A DNA stretch of 64,000 nt, taken from contig CALKTH010000009.1 of NCBI GenBank assembly GCA_937997485.1, forward strand, positions 62,001 to 126,000, read 5' to 3'. The number at the start of each line of letters is the position of its first letter. The stretch's first letter is position 1. This document shows positions 17,138 to 25,555 of this stretch, piece after piece. This DNA is from an uncultured Acidimicrobiales bacterium (GTDB taxonomy: Bacteria; Actinomycetota; Acidimicrobiia; Acidimicrobiales; SZUA-35). The position numbers were made by a program, and so were the translations under genes. Below the pieces are notes generated by a model, which saw nothing but the letters and a program-made list of their open reading frames with translations, did no database searches and was not told the DNA's origin.

Positions 17138-17656
17138 TCAATCGAGACGGCGGAGATTCTGACGGAAGAATTGGGCCCGCTCGATGTAGGCCGCCACGCC
17201 GAGCTCGATCATGCCGTCGGGAACCGAGTCGGGCCGGATCTTTGCCGGGATCCCGAGCGCCATGGCCCCAGACGGCACTTCGACGTCGTTGTTGACCACG
17301 GCATTCGCTCCAACGAGAGCGCCGGAGCGCACGATCACTCGATGCAGGACGATGGCGCCGTTCCCGACGAACGAACCGTCTTCGAGCGTGCAACCTTCGA
17401 GATGGACGATGTGCCCGACGAGACAGTTGCTACCAACCGTCGTGGGGTCTTCCGGAGTGGTGTGGAGCACCGAACCATCCTGGATGGACGTGTTCTCCCC
17501 GATGCTGATGTAGCCACCGTCGCCCCGTAGCACCGCACACGGCCAGATCGAAGAGCCGGCACCAATGCGAACATCGCCGATCACCACGGCATCAGGATGC
17601 ACGAAGGCCGTCTCGTGAATCTGGGGTTCGAGTTCGCCGAGTGCGTAGATGGGCAT
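17138..17656 (-). CDS. Gamma-class carbonic anhydrase-like hexapeptide protein
   Basis: A 172-residue left-handed beta-helix protein built from hexapeptide turns (IGDVRIGAGSSIWPCAVLRGD, IGENTSIQDGSV). Metal-ligand histidines are present as VLHTT and GHIVHLEG, matching the three-histidine site of YrdA/CaiE-type gamma-carbonic anhydrases. It could hydrate CO2, though many members lack measurable activity. It ends 20 bases upstream... of nothing on its own strand but stands 20 bases from the stop of the site-2 protease gene that precedes it in the same orientation, so the two may be co-transcribed. Confidence 0.87.
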   Translation of the reverse strand: MPIYALGELEPQIHETAFVHPDAVVIGDVRIGAGSSIWPCAVLRGDGGYISIGENTSIQDGSVLHTTPEDPTTVGSNCLVGHIVHLEGCTLEDGSFVGNGAIVLHRVIVRSGALVGANAVVNNDVEVPSGAMALGIPAKIRPDSVPDGMIELGVAAYIERAQFFRQNLRRLD

Positions 17657-17676
17657 GCGGGAACGCTACGCGAACC

Positions 17677-18675
17677 TCAGCCGAGGCCCAATTCTCGGAG
17701 GTCGATCACCAGAGCCGAGACGGAGAGCGCAACAAGCACGAACACCGTGACGTAGGCCAGCGGCTCGAGGCGAGCCACATTGAAGCGGATGGATCGATCG
17801 CGCTTGATGCCCTGAGCCACCCGCTCTGATGCAGCCATGAGGGCATGTGAGCCATCGAGCGGCGGAAGTGGCACGAGGTTCACGGCGCCGATGGCAGCAG
17901 AGAGGATGGCGAACCAACGGAGTGACTGCGCAGCGCCGAGCGCAACGGCGTCGCCGGTGACGCTGGCTTGCGACACCGGAGAGAGGAAGCGGACGGGCGC
18001 TTCGGGGGCCGAGCTGTCAAAGACGAAGCCTGCGTAGGTGCCGAGGTTCGAGGCCCAAAGCCATAATGCTTCGATCGTGCCGGTGATGACGAACCACAGT
18101 TGGTCAACACCGATACTGAGGGACTGGATCATGGAGGCGCCATCGATCCACGCGGCGAGGGCGAAGGCCAGCACCGCCATGACGATGTTGACCATGGGTC
18201 CGGCCAAGATGGTGGCCAAACGACCCCGGTGCGACGCCGCCCGGTAGGTACCCATCTCGGACACTCCTTCGGGGAGGACCGACGTCGGGGTCATGCCCCA
18301 CAGCTTTACGTAGCCACCGAGGAAGAGCGCCTTCACGCCGTATCGGCAGCCGTTGTGATCAAAGCCGAACACTTCCGGCCCAAAGCCCCAGTAGAACTCG
18401 GTCGGCTTCATGCCGCTCAGGCGCGCCGCCACGAGGTGTCCGGCTTCGTGGGTGAGCACGATGATGCCGATGAAGGCCATCAGCCACAGCCCGCTCGGGG
18501 CCAGGAACCACAGGGCGAGAATCGACAGCACAGTGACCGTCCCCCACAGGGGCGAGACATTCCAACCCCGGGTGGATGTCGCCGCGGGCCGAATGGCCTC
18601 GATTGCTGCGTCGACCTCGAGCTGATGGAGATCCTGGGGTTCCTGCGAAAGAGTGCTTCGTGCTACCAGCGCCAC
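17677..18675 (-). CDS. Site-2 protease family zinc metalloprotease (M50)
   Basis: A 332-residue integral membrane protease. The zinc motif HEAGH is at residues 76-80 inside a transmembrane helix and the second motif is NLVPLPPLDGSHAL near residue 270, with the aspartate ligand. GGYVKLWGM matches the conserved beta-loop of RseP/Rip1 enzymes. Between the motifs there are further hydrophobic segments and no recognisable PDZ domain. Members cleave transmembrane anti-sigma factors or other membrane substrates, but the substrate here is unknown. GTG is the start. The carbonic anhydrase gene follows after 20 bases. Confidence 0.9.
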   Translation of the reverse strand: MALVARSTLSQEPQDLHQLEVDAAIEAIRPAATSTRGWNVSPLWGTVTVLSILALWFLAPSGLWLMAFIGIIVLTHEAGHLVAARLSGMKPTEFYWGFGPEVFGFDHNGCRYGVKALFLGGYVKLWGMTPTSVLPEGVSEMGTYRAASHRGRLATILAGPMVNIVMAVLAFALAAWIDGASMIQSLSIGVDQLWFVITGTIEALWLWASNLGTYAGFVFDSSAPEAPVRFLSPVSQASVTGDAVALGAAQSLRWFAILSAAIGAVNLVPLPPLDGSHALMAASERVAQGIKRDRSIRFNVARLEPLAYVTVFVLVALSVSALVIDLRELGLG

Positions 18676-18818
18676 GTTGGTGTCTTTTCTTGACGATTCC
18701 CGAGTCGGTTTGCCGTGCTCGTTTCGCCGCCGTGGCTATCTCACCACAACCGCGTCACGCGCCCACCTCCCGAGGCGGCAATCGGGAGCGTTTGCCCATC
18801 TCGGGCAAGAGTTCGCGA

Positions 18819-19316
18819 CTAGGCGAACGTTCCGTACTGCCCCTTGAAGAAGACCATGGGCGCGGCGTCTCGCTTGGCTTCGAGGGACTGCACTCGGCCG
18901 ACGATGAGGTTGTGGTCACCCGCCGGGTGCACGCCCTCAAGCTGACAGTCGATCATGGCGATCACGTCCGGGAGAATCGGAGCGCCCGAAGACGGAGCGG
19001 TTTCGGTCTCGACGCCCGCGAACTTGTCATCGGAGCGAGAGGCCATGACGCCGCACAGTTCCATCTGATCGGCACCCAAAACATTCACGCAGAAGCTGCC
19101 AGCCGCTTCGATGGCAGCGCCGCTCCCCGACTGCGTGCCGAGGAAGAAACCGACGAGCGGGGGGTCGAGCGAGATCGAGACAAAGGAACCGATGGCGACG
19201 CCGACCGGGCCGGTTTCGCCGTGGGCGGTCACCACAGTCACGCCGGTGGGAAAATGTCCAAGAACCCGGCGGAAGTCGCCGGAGTCGATCGCAGGGGTGT
19301 CACTCTCGTCAGTCAT
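18819..19316 (-). CDS. Flavin reductase family protein
   Basis: A 165-residue flavin reductase-like FMN-binding protein, similar in layout to HpaC and related NAD(P)H:flavin oxidoreductases. FRRVLGHFPTGVTVVTA, the flavin loop AIGSFVSISLDPPLVGFFLG and the late NLIVGRVQSLEA are typical. Such proteins supply reduced flavin to a monooxygenase or act alone. No monooxygenase partner is adjacent. It is preceded by the MBL hydrolase gene (11 bases away, same strand), so they may form a unit. The 143 bases on its other side (18676-18818) hold no gene. Confidence 0.87.
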   Translation of the reverse strand: MTDESDTPAIDSGDFRRVLGHFPTGVTVVTAHGETGPVGVAIGSFVSISLDPPLVGFFLGTQSGSGAAIEAAGSFCVNVLGADQMELCGVMASRSDDKFAGVETETAPSSGAPILPDVIAMIDCQLEGVHPAGDHNLIVGRVQSLEAKRDAAPMVFFKGQYGTFA

Positions 19317-19327
19317 GCCGCCGGACC

Positions 19328-20191
19328 CTAGTCGGCCGGAAGGTCATCTCCCGAGTGAAGCGTGAGGCCTTCGACCGCAGCGAGGACCTCGAGGTCGGGA
19401 CCGGCGAGAGAACGAGCATGTTCGGTCGCCTCAGCGACCCACCCGTCGTCGTGCCCGGGGTCGTGATGGAAAAGCACAAGACGTTTGGCGCCAGACTCCC
19501 GGGCCACGGCAACAGCGAAGTCGACAGTGCTGTGCCCCCAGTGCGACTTGGTCGTGAACTCCTCAGCGTCGTATTGCGCGTCGTGGATCAACACGTCCAC
19601 ATCTCGGCAAAGCTCCACCACCGACGCGGGCACCGTGAGGCTGCCGTCGATGGGCTGCTGGTGGTCGCTGAGATAGGCCACCGATCCGGTCCCGTTTTGA
19701 ATCCGATAGCCGTTGGTCCGCCCAACGTGTTCGATCGGAGCGACGGTGACTTCGACCGAACCGATCGTCATCACGTCTTGGCTCGTCTCGATGAAGTCCA
19801 CCGTTCCCGGCAGGATCTCCAGGTCGACCGGAAAGAGGGGCGGGCTGATGAAGGTCTCGAACGCTGACCGGAGGGTCTGTTCGTTCTCCTGTTCCGGGCC
19901 GACGACGGTGAGACGGGAGTCGGGACGGAGGACGGGGACGAAGAACGGCAGGCCTTGCACATGATCCCAGTGCAGGTGGGTGACGAGAGCTGTGCCGGTG
20001 AAGGGCGAGTCGCCGAGCTCTTTCATTATTTCCATGCCGAGGTACCGCAGGCCGGTTCCGAGGTCGAGAATGATCGGGGCCTCGTCGCCGACTCGGACCA
20101 GCACGCACGACGTGTTGCCACCCACACCGCGGGTTTCGTCGCAGGCGCACGGCGTCGAACCACGAACCCCGAAAAAGCTGATCTCCATCAT
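19328..20191 (-). CDS. MBL-fold metallo-hydrolase (PhnP/phosphodiesterase-like)
   Basis: A protein of about 287 residues from the first ATG of the pair at 20191/20188, which gives the typical MMEISFFGVRGSTP opening. The metal site is HLHWDHVQGLPFF, with further ligands in YLSDHQQP and the final LFHHDPGHDD. The RGSTP start and GGNTSCV are shared with cyclic-nucleotide and PhnP-type phosphodiesterases of the metallo-beta-lactamase fold. The exact substrate is unknown. The gene is divergent from the thioredoxin/UGSC pair, with 89 bases between the starts. Confidence 0.86.
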   Translation of the reverse strand: MMEISFFGVRGSTPCACDETRGVGGNTSCVLVRVGDEAPIILDLGTGLRYLGMEIMKELGDSPFTGTALVTHLHWDHVQGLPFFVPVLRPDSRLTVVGPEQENEQTLRSAFETFISPPLFPVDLEILPGTVDFIETSQDVMTIGSVEVTVAPIEHVGRTNGYRIQNGTGSVAYLSDHQQPIDGSLTVPASVVELCRDVDVLIHDAQYDAEEFTTKSHWGHSTVDFAVAVARESGAKRLVLFHHDPGHDDGWVAEATEHARSLAGPDLEVLAAVEGLTLHSGDDLPAD

Positions 20192-20280
20192 GCGGCTAGT
20201 GGTCTCCCCGACTCGCAACCTCGTCCGAACGTAGTTCGCTCAGTTCGCCGCGTCAGCCCTGTGTGAATAAGGTCTCACCG

Positions 20281-21741
20281 ATGACTGTCACCGAGGCCTC
20301 CACCAAGCCGGCGTTGCCTGATGGCTTCATTGCCATCGTCAAGAAGGACTGTCCCACATGTGAGCTCGTTGTTCCCGTGCTTCGGCAACTCGAGTCCGAG
20401 GGCGTCTCGCTGACCACGTACACCCAGGACGATCCAGCGTTTCCCGCCCAATTGGCGTCAGTCGTCGACGACACCGATCTTGCGGTCTCGTGGCACCACG
20501 ACATCGAGACCGTGCCGACGCTCTTGCGGGTCGAAGCTGGCACGGAAACAGCTCGGACCGTCGGCTGGTCCCGAGAACAGTGGGAAGCATTCACCGCTGT
20601 GACCGGGCTCGGGGCCGAATTGCCAGAGCAGCGACCGGGTTGCGGTTCGCTCTCGGTCGACCCGAACCTCACCGACGAGCTCACGGTCCGATTCACGGGC
20701 TCGACGCTGCGGAGCCGACGAATCGAGCTGGCAGCTATGGAAGACGAGATGGAGGCTGCCTTTGATCGCGGCTGGTCTGACGGTCTTCCGGTCGTGCCGC
20801 CCACGGAGGCTCGGGTGCTCCGCATGCTCGAAGGTACGAGCCGGGCTGCCGACGACACGGTCGCCGTGGTTCCGCCCGATCTCCATGAGGTCACGGTCGA
20901 GCAAGTTGCGGTGAACGCCGTGATGGCCGGGTGCAAGCCGGAGTACTTCCCCGTCGTGTTGGCTGCCGTCGAGGCCGCCTGCTCTGACGAGTTCAACATG
21001 CACGGCCTCCTGGCAACGACGTACTTCTCGGGCCCGATCGTTGTGGTGAACGGCCCGATCGCTGAGCGAATCGGCATGAACAGTGGCGGCAACGTCTTCG
21101 GGCAGGGCAACCGAGCCAACCTCACTATCGGACGCGCGCTCCAACTCGTCGTCCGCAACCTCGGCGGCGGTCGACCGGGCGGCGTGGACATGGCGCTCAT
21201 GGGCACGCCGGGCAAGCTCGGCATGGCCTTTGCCGAGCGGGAAACGGATTCCCCGTTTGCTCCTCTTTCTTCGGACTTTGGGTTCGCGGCCGGTGAGAAC
21301 ACCGTCACGCTGTATGCCGGCCAGGGCCCAACCGCGATCGCCGACCAGCTGTCTCGCACGCCCGAATCACTCGTTCGCACGTTCGCCAAGGCGCTACTGA
21401 ACGAGTGCCACTCGAAGCTGATCATCGGGTTCGACGCCATGCTCGTTGTTGGTCCGGAGCACGGCCGAATCTTTACTGAGGCCGGATGGGACAAGGCTCG
21501 GTTGCGAGCCGAACTCGATCCGCTCCTCATCCGTCCGAGCGACGACCTGCTCCGCGGCGTCGACGGGATCGACGAGGGCTTGCCGGAGGTTTTTGCTGGC
21601 AACGACGTGCCGAAGTTCCGTCCGGGCGGCCTCCAGATCGTGCACGCCGGAGGCGACGCCGGCCTGTTCTCCGCCATCCTCGGCGGCTGGGTTGGTGGCG
21701 CCAAAGGCAGCACCCCAGTGGCGCGAGCCATCGACCTCTAG
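20281..21741 (+). CDS. Thioredoxin-fold protein paired with the UGSC selenoprotein
   Basis: A 486-residue two-domain protein. Residues about 10-110 look like a thioredoxin fold with the redox motif KKDCPTCELVVPVL (C-P-T-C). The rest, starting at about 150 with RGWSDGLPVVPPTEARVLRML, is a large domain found beside UGSC proteins, with VNAVMAGCKPEYFPVVLAA and a glycine-rich core (GMNSGGNVFGQGNRANLTIGRA). Its activity is not established. It ends 12 bases before the UGSC gene, so the two are one operon and probably one functional unit. ATG 20281 follows AAGG at nine bases, and the upstream GTG 20263 is less likely. Confidence 0.82.
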   Translation: MTVTEASTKPALPDGFIAIVKKDCPTCELVVPVLRQLESEGVSLTTYTQDDPAFPAQLASVVDDTDLAVSWHHDIETVPTLLRVEAGTETARTVGWSREQWEAFTAVTGLGAELPEQRPGCGSLSVDPNLTDELTVRFTGSTLRSRRIELAAMEDEMEAAFDRGWSDGLPVVPPTEARVLRMLEGTSRAADDTVAVVPPDLHEVTVEQVAVNAVMAGCKPEYFPVVLAAVEAACSDEFNMHGLLATTYFSGPIVVVNGPIAERIGMNSGGNVFGQGNRANLTIGRALQLVVRNLGGGRPGGVDMALMGTPGKLGMAFAERETDSPFAPLSSDFGFAAGENTVTLYAGQGPTAIADQLSRTPESLVRTFAKALLNECHSKLIIGFDAMLVVGPEHGRIFTEAGWDKARLRAELDPLLIRPSDDLLRGVDGIDEGLPEVFAGNDVPKFRPGGLQIVHAGGDAGLFSAILGGWVGGAKGSTPVARAIDL

Positions 21742-21753
21742 AAGGATGTGACC

Positions 21754-22269
21754 ATGACGATCGTGCTCGACCCCACAGCAGGCAAGGCGGCAGCGTCGAT
21801 CGAGACGGTGCCTCGGCCCGCTTCGCTCGACGGTTTGACCGTTGGACTGCTCGACATCTCGAAGGCTCGAGGCGACAAATTCCTCGACCGACTGGAAGAA
21901 CGTTTGAGTGAGAGGGGCGCCACGGTTGCCCGCTACACCAAGCCGACGTTCGCCAAGCCGGCACCTGTCGATCTCCGACACGAAATCGCCTCGAACTGTG
22001 ATGCGGTGATCGAAGCGCTTGCCGATTGAGGCAGCTGCACGTCGTGCAGTGTGCACGACATCGCAGATCTCGAGCGCCGCGGTGTTCCCGGCGTGTTCGT
22101 TGCCAGCGGCGTGTTCGTCGACGCAGCCCGGACTCAGGGTGAAGCCATTGGCTTCCAGCCTGAACGGGTCTTCGTCGAACATCCCATCCAGGACCGCACC
22201 GACGAGGAAATGGCTGTGATCGCCGACAAGGCCGTCGAAGCGCTCGTCGACAAACTCACCGGCCGCTGA
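21754..22269 (+). CDS. UGSC-family selenoprotein (in-frame TGA read as selenocysteine)
   Basis: The track shows two pieces in one frame, 21748-22029 and 22051-22269, separated by TGA at 22027-22029. Reading TGA as selenocysteine gives 171 residues with Sec92 in ALAD-U-GSCTSCSVHD, exactly the motif after which the UGSC family is named. Homology-like sequence continues past the TGA (RGVPGVFVASGVFVDAA, FVEHPIQ). ATG 21754 follows GAAGGA at seven bases. The function of the family is unknown, but U-G-S-C with a thioredoxin-fold partner immediately upstream suggests redox chemistry. A SECIS-like hairpin begins 11 bases after the TGA. Confidence 0.88.
22041..22059 (+). promoter_or_regulatory. SECIS-like hairpin of the UGSC gene
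   Basis: GUCGUGC-AGUGU-GCACGAC is a perfect seven-pair stem with a five-base loop. Eleven bases separate the UGA from the stem and 18 separate it from the loop. G is the second loop base, as the bacterial SECIS model requires. The stem is also coding sequence, as expected for bacterial SECIS elements. Confidence 0.7.
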
Positions 22270-22284
22270 CGACCCACCCCCTTG

Positions 22285-22328
22285 GTGGCACCGTTACTTG
22301 TCGCTCTGGCGACACTTCACGGTGCCAC
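22285..22328 (+). terminator. Compound hairpin after the UGSC operon
   Basis: GTGGCACCGT pairs perfectly with ACGGTGCCAC (ten pairs). Inside, TGTCGC-TCTG-GCGACA forms a second stem, and the two are separated by a symmetrical 4x4 internal loop. It starts 15 bases after the UGSC stop. The U-run is missing, so it is either an unusual terminator or a processed RNA structure. Confidence 0.6.
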
Positions 22329-22392
22329 GAAGGACTCGAGATGCTGGCGCGACGAGCGAAGAGGGGGCGAGGCCTGACAAGATCGATTTCCT

Positions 22393-22803
22393 ATGGCTGT
22401 GACCTCGACTGAAGGAATAGCTGCGCTCGAACGAGTGCGAGCAATCGCGCTCGCTTTGCCGGAGGTGTCCGAGCGGCTGAGCCACGGCACGCCCTCGTTC
22501 TTCATTCGTGGGAAGAAGACGCTGTGCAACGTGTGGGAGAACCACCACGGTGATGGTGAGCTCGCCATTTGGTGTCCCGCTCCGCCGGGCGTGCAGGCAG
22601 ACATCGTCGAGCAGGATCCCGATCGCTTCTATGCGCCGCGCTACGTGGCGCACAACGGGTGGATCGGCATGAGGCTGGGGCAAACAGCAGCCGAAGAGTC
22701 CGTCGACTGGGACGAGGTGGCTTCGGTGCTCGAAGAAGCATTTCGCCACGTCGCACCCAAGACCGTGCTCCGGCAGCTGGACAACCACGAAACCTGCGAG
22801 TGA
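22393..22803 (+). CDS. MmcQ/YjbR family protein
   Basis: A 136-residue protein of the MmcQ/YjbR fold (cyclic-dinucleotide-like double-wing fold). Recognisable family stretches are ALPEVSERLSHGTPSFFIRGKKTLCNVW, then YVAHNGWIGMRL and a C-terminal helical part with VAPKTVLRQL. Members are annotated as DNA-binding but biochemical evidence is thin. It is separated from the UGSC gene by the compound hairpin and is convergent with the RDD gene. Confidence 0.83.
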   Translation: MAVTSTEGIAALERVRAIALALPEVSERLSHGTPSFFIRGKKTLCNVWENHHGDGELAIWCPAPPGVQADIVEQDPDRFYAPRYVAHNGWIGMRLGQTAAEESVDWDEVASVLEEAFRHVAPKTVLRQLDNHETCE

Positions 22804-22818
22804 CGTCGTTGCGCCGTC

Positions 22819-24048
22819 CTAGCTGATGAGCTCCGGCTCGATTGGTTCCGGTTCAGTCGGATCGAAAAGTGGCAGCTCGTAGACGACAGAATCTGCGACC
22901 TGGTCGGCCAGGCTCCGGTGGAGACGGTCAGAAACGATGGAACCGCCCACGACGATCCACCACGCGACCCAGCTGTAGAGCGTCCACTCGACGATGCCGC
23001 CAGTGAGGCCGGCCGCTAGCAGCAAGAGCAGAAGGACGAGCGGTAGATCTCGCGCAAGCCAGCGAGTGGCGGCCTCCCCGACCTGCAGCGCATCGCCGTT
23101 GCGCGCCCGCAGGGCCGATCGTGTGAGTCGGCGTCCGATCGTGCGCCCAGGCTCGCCGGTGCCCAGCGTGTTGTTGAGAACGGTGAGAACGAGCCCGGCC
23201 ACAGCGATCCATCGCATCTCGGCGATGAGGCCACCGATGATGGCCAAGACCGGGCCAGCAATCACAGCATCGAGGACATTCGCCACGACTCGTCGGCCGA
23301 GTCCGACCACCTGTCCCGCCAACTCATCAACGCCTCCATCAGGACCAAGACCCGTCCGGACCTCCTTGAGGTAGCGCTCCATGATCTCCACGTACCCCGG
23401 ATACGCCACGACCATCCTCTCATTGGCCCACTGGTGCTCGATCGGGTCCTCCATGAGCCGTTGCTTCAGTGCTCCGATCTGCTCATCGTCGAAGTGCTGG
23501 AGATCGAAAGCCTGCGCACGCTCGGCGTAGGGCACCGACTCTTTCGGCGTGACCGGCTGGAGCTCGGTGGGTTCTTCAGAGACGAGGGGAATGCGGCAAT
23601 CTGCGCAAGCCGTGACGTGGACTTCGTACTCATCGCCGCACGACGGGCACCACTTGCTCTGCGTCGCAACGACGGCACGGGAGTCGACATCCGCTGTCTC
23701 GCCTCCGTCCGCATCGTCGACGACATCGACAGCATCGACATCGGTTGGGGGTGTCGAGCCGTCGGGGGCTCCGGAGTCGTCGTCGGACACGGGACAGAAA
23801 GGTACCCGCCGAGCCATTTCATTCCCGTTGGCCGTCACGAATGCTTCGAGATCTCGTCGGCGGTAGAGCACGGTGTCCGCCACCAGATCGTTGATTCCCC
23901 TTCGCTGCGCGTCGAGAAATGCACTGCCGATCACGATCATGAACCAAACCCCGGCGAAGAGCTCCAGCCACGGGCCGATGCCGAGATCAGGCGCTGTCCA
24001 AAGGAGCACAGCGGAGAGAGAGAGGCCGGCGCTTCTCTCATTGACCAC
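22819..24048 (-). CDS. RDD-family membrane protein, 3' part of a frame-broken gene
   Basis: This ORF holds the second half of an RDD domain (FAGVWFMIVIGSAFLDAQRRGINDLVADTVLYRR), an acidic linker, a zinc ribbon (WCPSCGDEYEVHVTACADC) and a second RDD-like membrane domain with GEPGRTIGRRLTRSALRARNGD. Its listed start is a GTG inside the RDD domain, so it is unlikely to be a complete independent protein. The first half of the domain lies in another frame at 23937-24518. Removing one GA unit from the repeat at 24014-24024 would join the two. It may be a sequencing error, a recent mutation or a phase-variable gene. Its role is unknown. Confidence 0.72.
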   Translation of the reverse strand: MVNERSAGLSLSAVLLWTAPDLGIGPWLELFAGVWFMIVIGSAFLDAQRRGINDLVADTVLYRRRDLEAFVTANGNEMARRVPFCPVSDDDSGAPDGSTPPTDVDAVDVVDDADGGETADVDSRAVVATQSKWCPSCGDEYEVHVTACADCRIPLVSEEPTELQPVTPKESVPYAERAQAFDLQHFDDEQIGALKQRLMEDPIEHQWANERMVVAYPGYVEIMERYLKEVRTGLGPDGGVDELAGQVVGLGRRVVANVLDAVIAGPVLAIIGGLIAEMRWIAVAGLVLTVLNNTLGTGEPGRTIGRRLTRSALRARNGDALQVGEAATRWLARDLPLVLLLLLLAAGLTGGIVEWTLYSWVAWWIVVGGSIVSDRLHRSLADQVADSVVYELPLFDPTEPEPIEPELIS

Positions 24049-24518
24049 CGAACAGTGGCAGCGCGAAGCGTCGCCGGTGACCCGTCCCGCCGGCAGAGGT
24101 CCACGCCGAGGAGCCAGCGTCCGGGTGTGTGTCCCGGGCGACCGAGACCCGCCGTGGCGAAGAGGGCGACAAGGGTCAGCGTGATCGCTGCGCCCACTTC
24201 CTGCCCTTCGAGGCGTTCAGCGATCAAGACGATCGGCGTGAGGACGAGCACGTCGGCGAGATAGATCAGCAAGCGGCGGCGGAGTCGAACCGGTTCCGCG
24301 ACGACGGGCATTGTGAAGCGCTGACCTCGTGGCTTCTTTTCGTAGCGGGCGGCTTCTACCAGGCGAGAAAGCTCACGCTCGTAGCTCGGGAGCGCCGTGA
24401 TTGTTTGGCCGTCGTCCCCAAGCTCATGGGGCACGGGCCTCGTGTCGAGCAGAGCGAACAACCGCTCGCGTCGCACGTCGTCGAGATCGGAGATGTCGAA
24501 CTCGGGGCCCGCTGTCAC
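23937..24518 (-). CDS. RDD-family membrane protein, 5' part of the same broken gene
   Basis: A 193-residue ORF with a GTG start. It has a soluble N-terminal helix region, then the first half of an RDD domain: RLLIYLADVLVLTPIVLI, a second hydrophobic helix, and GRPGHTPGRWLLGVDLCRRDGSP. After ATVRW the reading frame runs into low-complexity sequence (SMREAPASLSPLCSFGQ) and ends, while the domain continues in the other frame from 24048. The arginine-aspartate hallmark is therefore present but the domain is cut. See the companion entry and the GA repeat. Confidence 0.7.
   Translation of the reverse strand: MTAGPEFDISDLDDVRRERLFALLDTRPVPHELGDDGQTITALPSYERELSRLVEAARYEKKPRGQRFTMPVVAEPVRLRRRLLIYLADVLVLTPIVLIAERLEGQEVGAAITLTLVALFATAGLGRPGHTPGRWLLGVDLCRRDGSPATLRAATVRWSMREAPASLSPLCSFGQRLISASARGWSSSPGFGS
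24014..24024. repeat. GA dinucleotide microsatellite at the RDD frame break
   Basis: GAGAGAGAGAG, five GA units plus G (CT on the coding strand), lies within the 112-base overlap where the RDD reading frame changes. Loss of exactly one unit restores a single open frame. Confidence 0.8.
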
Positions 24519-24627
24519 CCGTCTCCATCGCCCGATCCAGACGACGGTTGAATCCGCAAGCGGTCAGAGGCTTGGTGCGACAGGGTGGACCGAGGTGTCG
24601 ACGGCAGCGACGGGGGCGGAAACAGCG

Positions 24628-25485
24628 CTACCGAGGGAGTGCCCAGGCCTCCTTTTCGTGGACAGCCAGGCCATCGAGCAGCAGCGTCGCGGCAACGCGT
24701 CGAGCTCGATCGGGTTCATCCGGCCAACCCATGACCGCTGCGAGATCGTTGTCCCGCACCGAGCCAGAACGAAGGCGATCGATGAGCCTGCCCCTCCCCT
24801 GCCGATCCGACCCCTGGAACGTCGATTGTCCCTTCGATACACCGGCCGAGCCCGAGGCCGGATCCGGCTCGGCGTGCCCGGTCAGGCGCCATGAGCAATC
24901 TGACGAGATCGGGCAATCATCACAGCGTGGTGTCGGTCGACAACGAAGGGCACCGAGTTCCATGATCGCCTGGTTCCACTCCCATCCGAGCCCTGAAGGC
25001 ACCAAGGAATCGGCAAGGTCCTGTGCCGCTCTTGGCTTGAGCGATCGGCCTTCGAGGCGGGCCAGGATGCGCCCGACATTGGTGTCGACGACGGCGTCGT
25101 CCTTCTCGTAGGCGAAGGCCCGAATCGCACGTGCGGTGTACGGGCCGACACCGGGGAGCGCGAGCAGCTCGGTGAGCGAGTGCGGCATGGTGCCACCGTG
25201 TTCGTCTCGTACTGCGATGGCGGCGCGGTGCAAGTTGAGCGCTCGTCGGTTGTAGCCCAGGCCCGCCCACTCATCGATCACATCAGCTGCGGGAGCGTCG
25301 GCGCAGGCCGAGGCCGTGGGAAAACGCTGAAGGAAACGAGGCCAGCGCTCGAGCACCCGGGCGACCTGGGTCTGCTGCAACATGAGTTCGGAGACCAGGA
25401 TCTCCCATGGATCGCGCGTGTGGCGCCACGGGAGATCTCTCCCCTGCTCAGCGAACCAGTCGAGCAACGCTGTGGACGACTTCAC
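24628..25485 (-). CDS. mutY: A/G-specific adenine glycosylase (MutY-like)
   Basis: Removes adenine mispaired with 8-oxoguanine. The 285-residue protein has the catalytic glutamate in VSELMLQQTQV (E33), the HhH loop LPGVGPYTARAI, the catalytic aspartate in AVVDTNVGRIL (D134) and a [4Fe-4S] cysteine loop C-x6-C-x2-C-x5-C (CRPTPRCDDCPISSDC). It lacks the NUDIX-like 8-oxoG recognition domain of long MutY. Instead it has a short C-terminal basic region, a compact form seen in actinobacteria. GTG is the start. Assembly of its cluster would depend on the SUF system in this window. Confidence 0.88.
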   Translation of the reverse strand: MKSSTALLDWFAEQGRDLPWRHTRDPWEILVSELMLQQTQVARVLERWPRFLQRFPTASACADAPAADVIDEWAGLGYNRRALNLHRAAIAVRDEHGGTMPHSLTELLALPGVGPYTARAIRAFAYEKDDAVVDTNVGRILARLEGRSLKPRAAQDLADSLVPSGLGWEWNQAIMELGALRCRPTPRCDDCPISSDCSWRLTGHAEPDPASGSAGVSKGQSTFQGSDRQGRGRLIDRLRSGSVRDNDLAAVMGWPDEPDRARRVAATLLLDGLAVHEKEAWALPR

Positions 25486-25555
25486 ATCACGCTCACTCGC
25501 CCATTCCGTGCGCGTTCAAGGTGCTCAGCGCCCGCTCAACGCGCACAGAACCACA

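Noticed and set aside
20253-21731. 492-residue minus-strand ORF opposite the thioredoxin/UGSC partner gene
   Set aside because: Low-complexity S/T/P/R-rich shadow of a real gene with clear domains on the plus strand; such mirror ORFs are frequent at this GC content.
22030-22049. Hairpin CTGCAC-GTC-GTGCAG right behind the UGSC TGA as the SECIS element
   Set aside because: Its loop begins only about ten bases after the UGA, outside the 16-37 base range. The overlapping GTCGTGC-AGTGT-GCACGAC stem has correct spacing and loop.
23937-24048. Programmed -1 ribosomal frameshift joining the two RDD ORFs
   Set aside because: No X-XXY-YYZ slippery heptamer or following stem was seen in the overlap. 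A repeat-length change at the GA tract is the simpler explanation.
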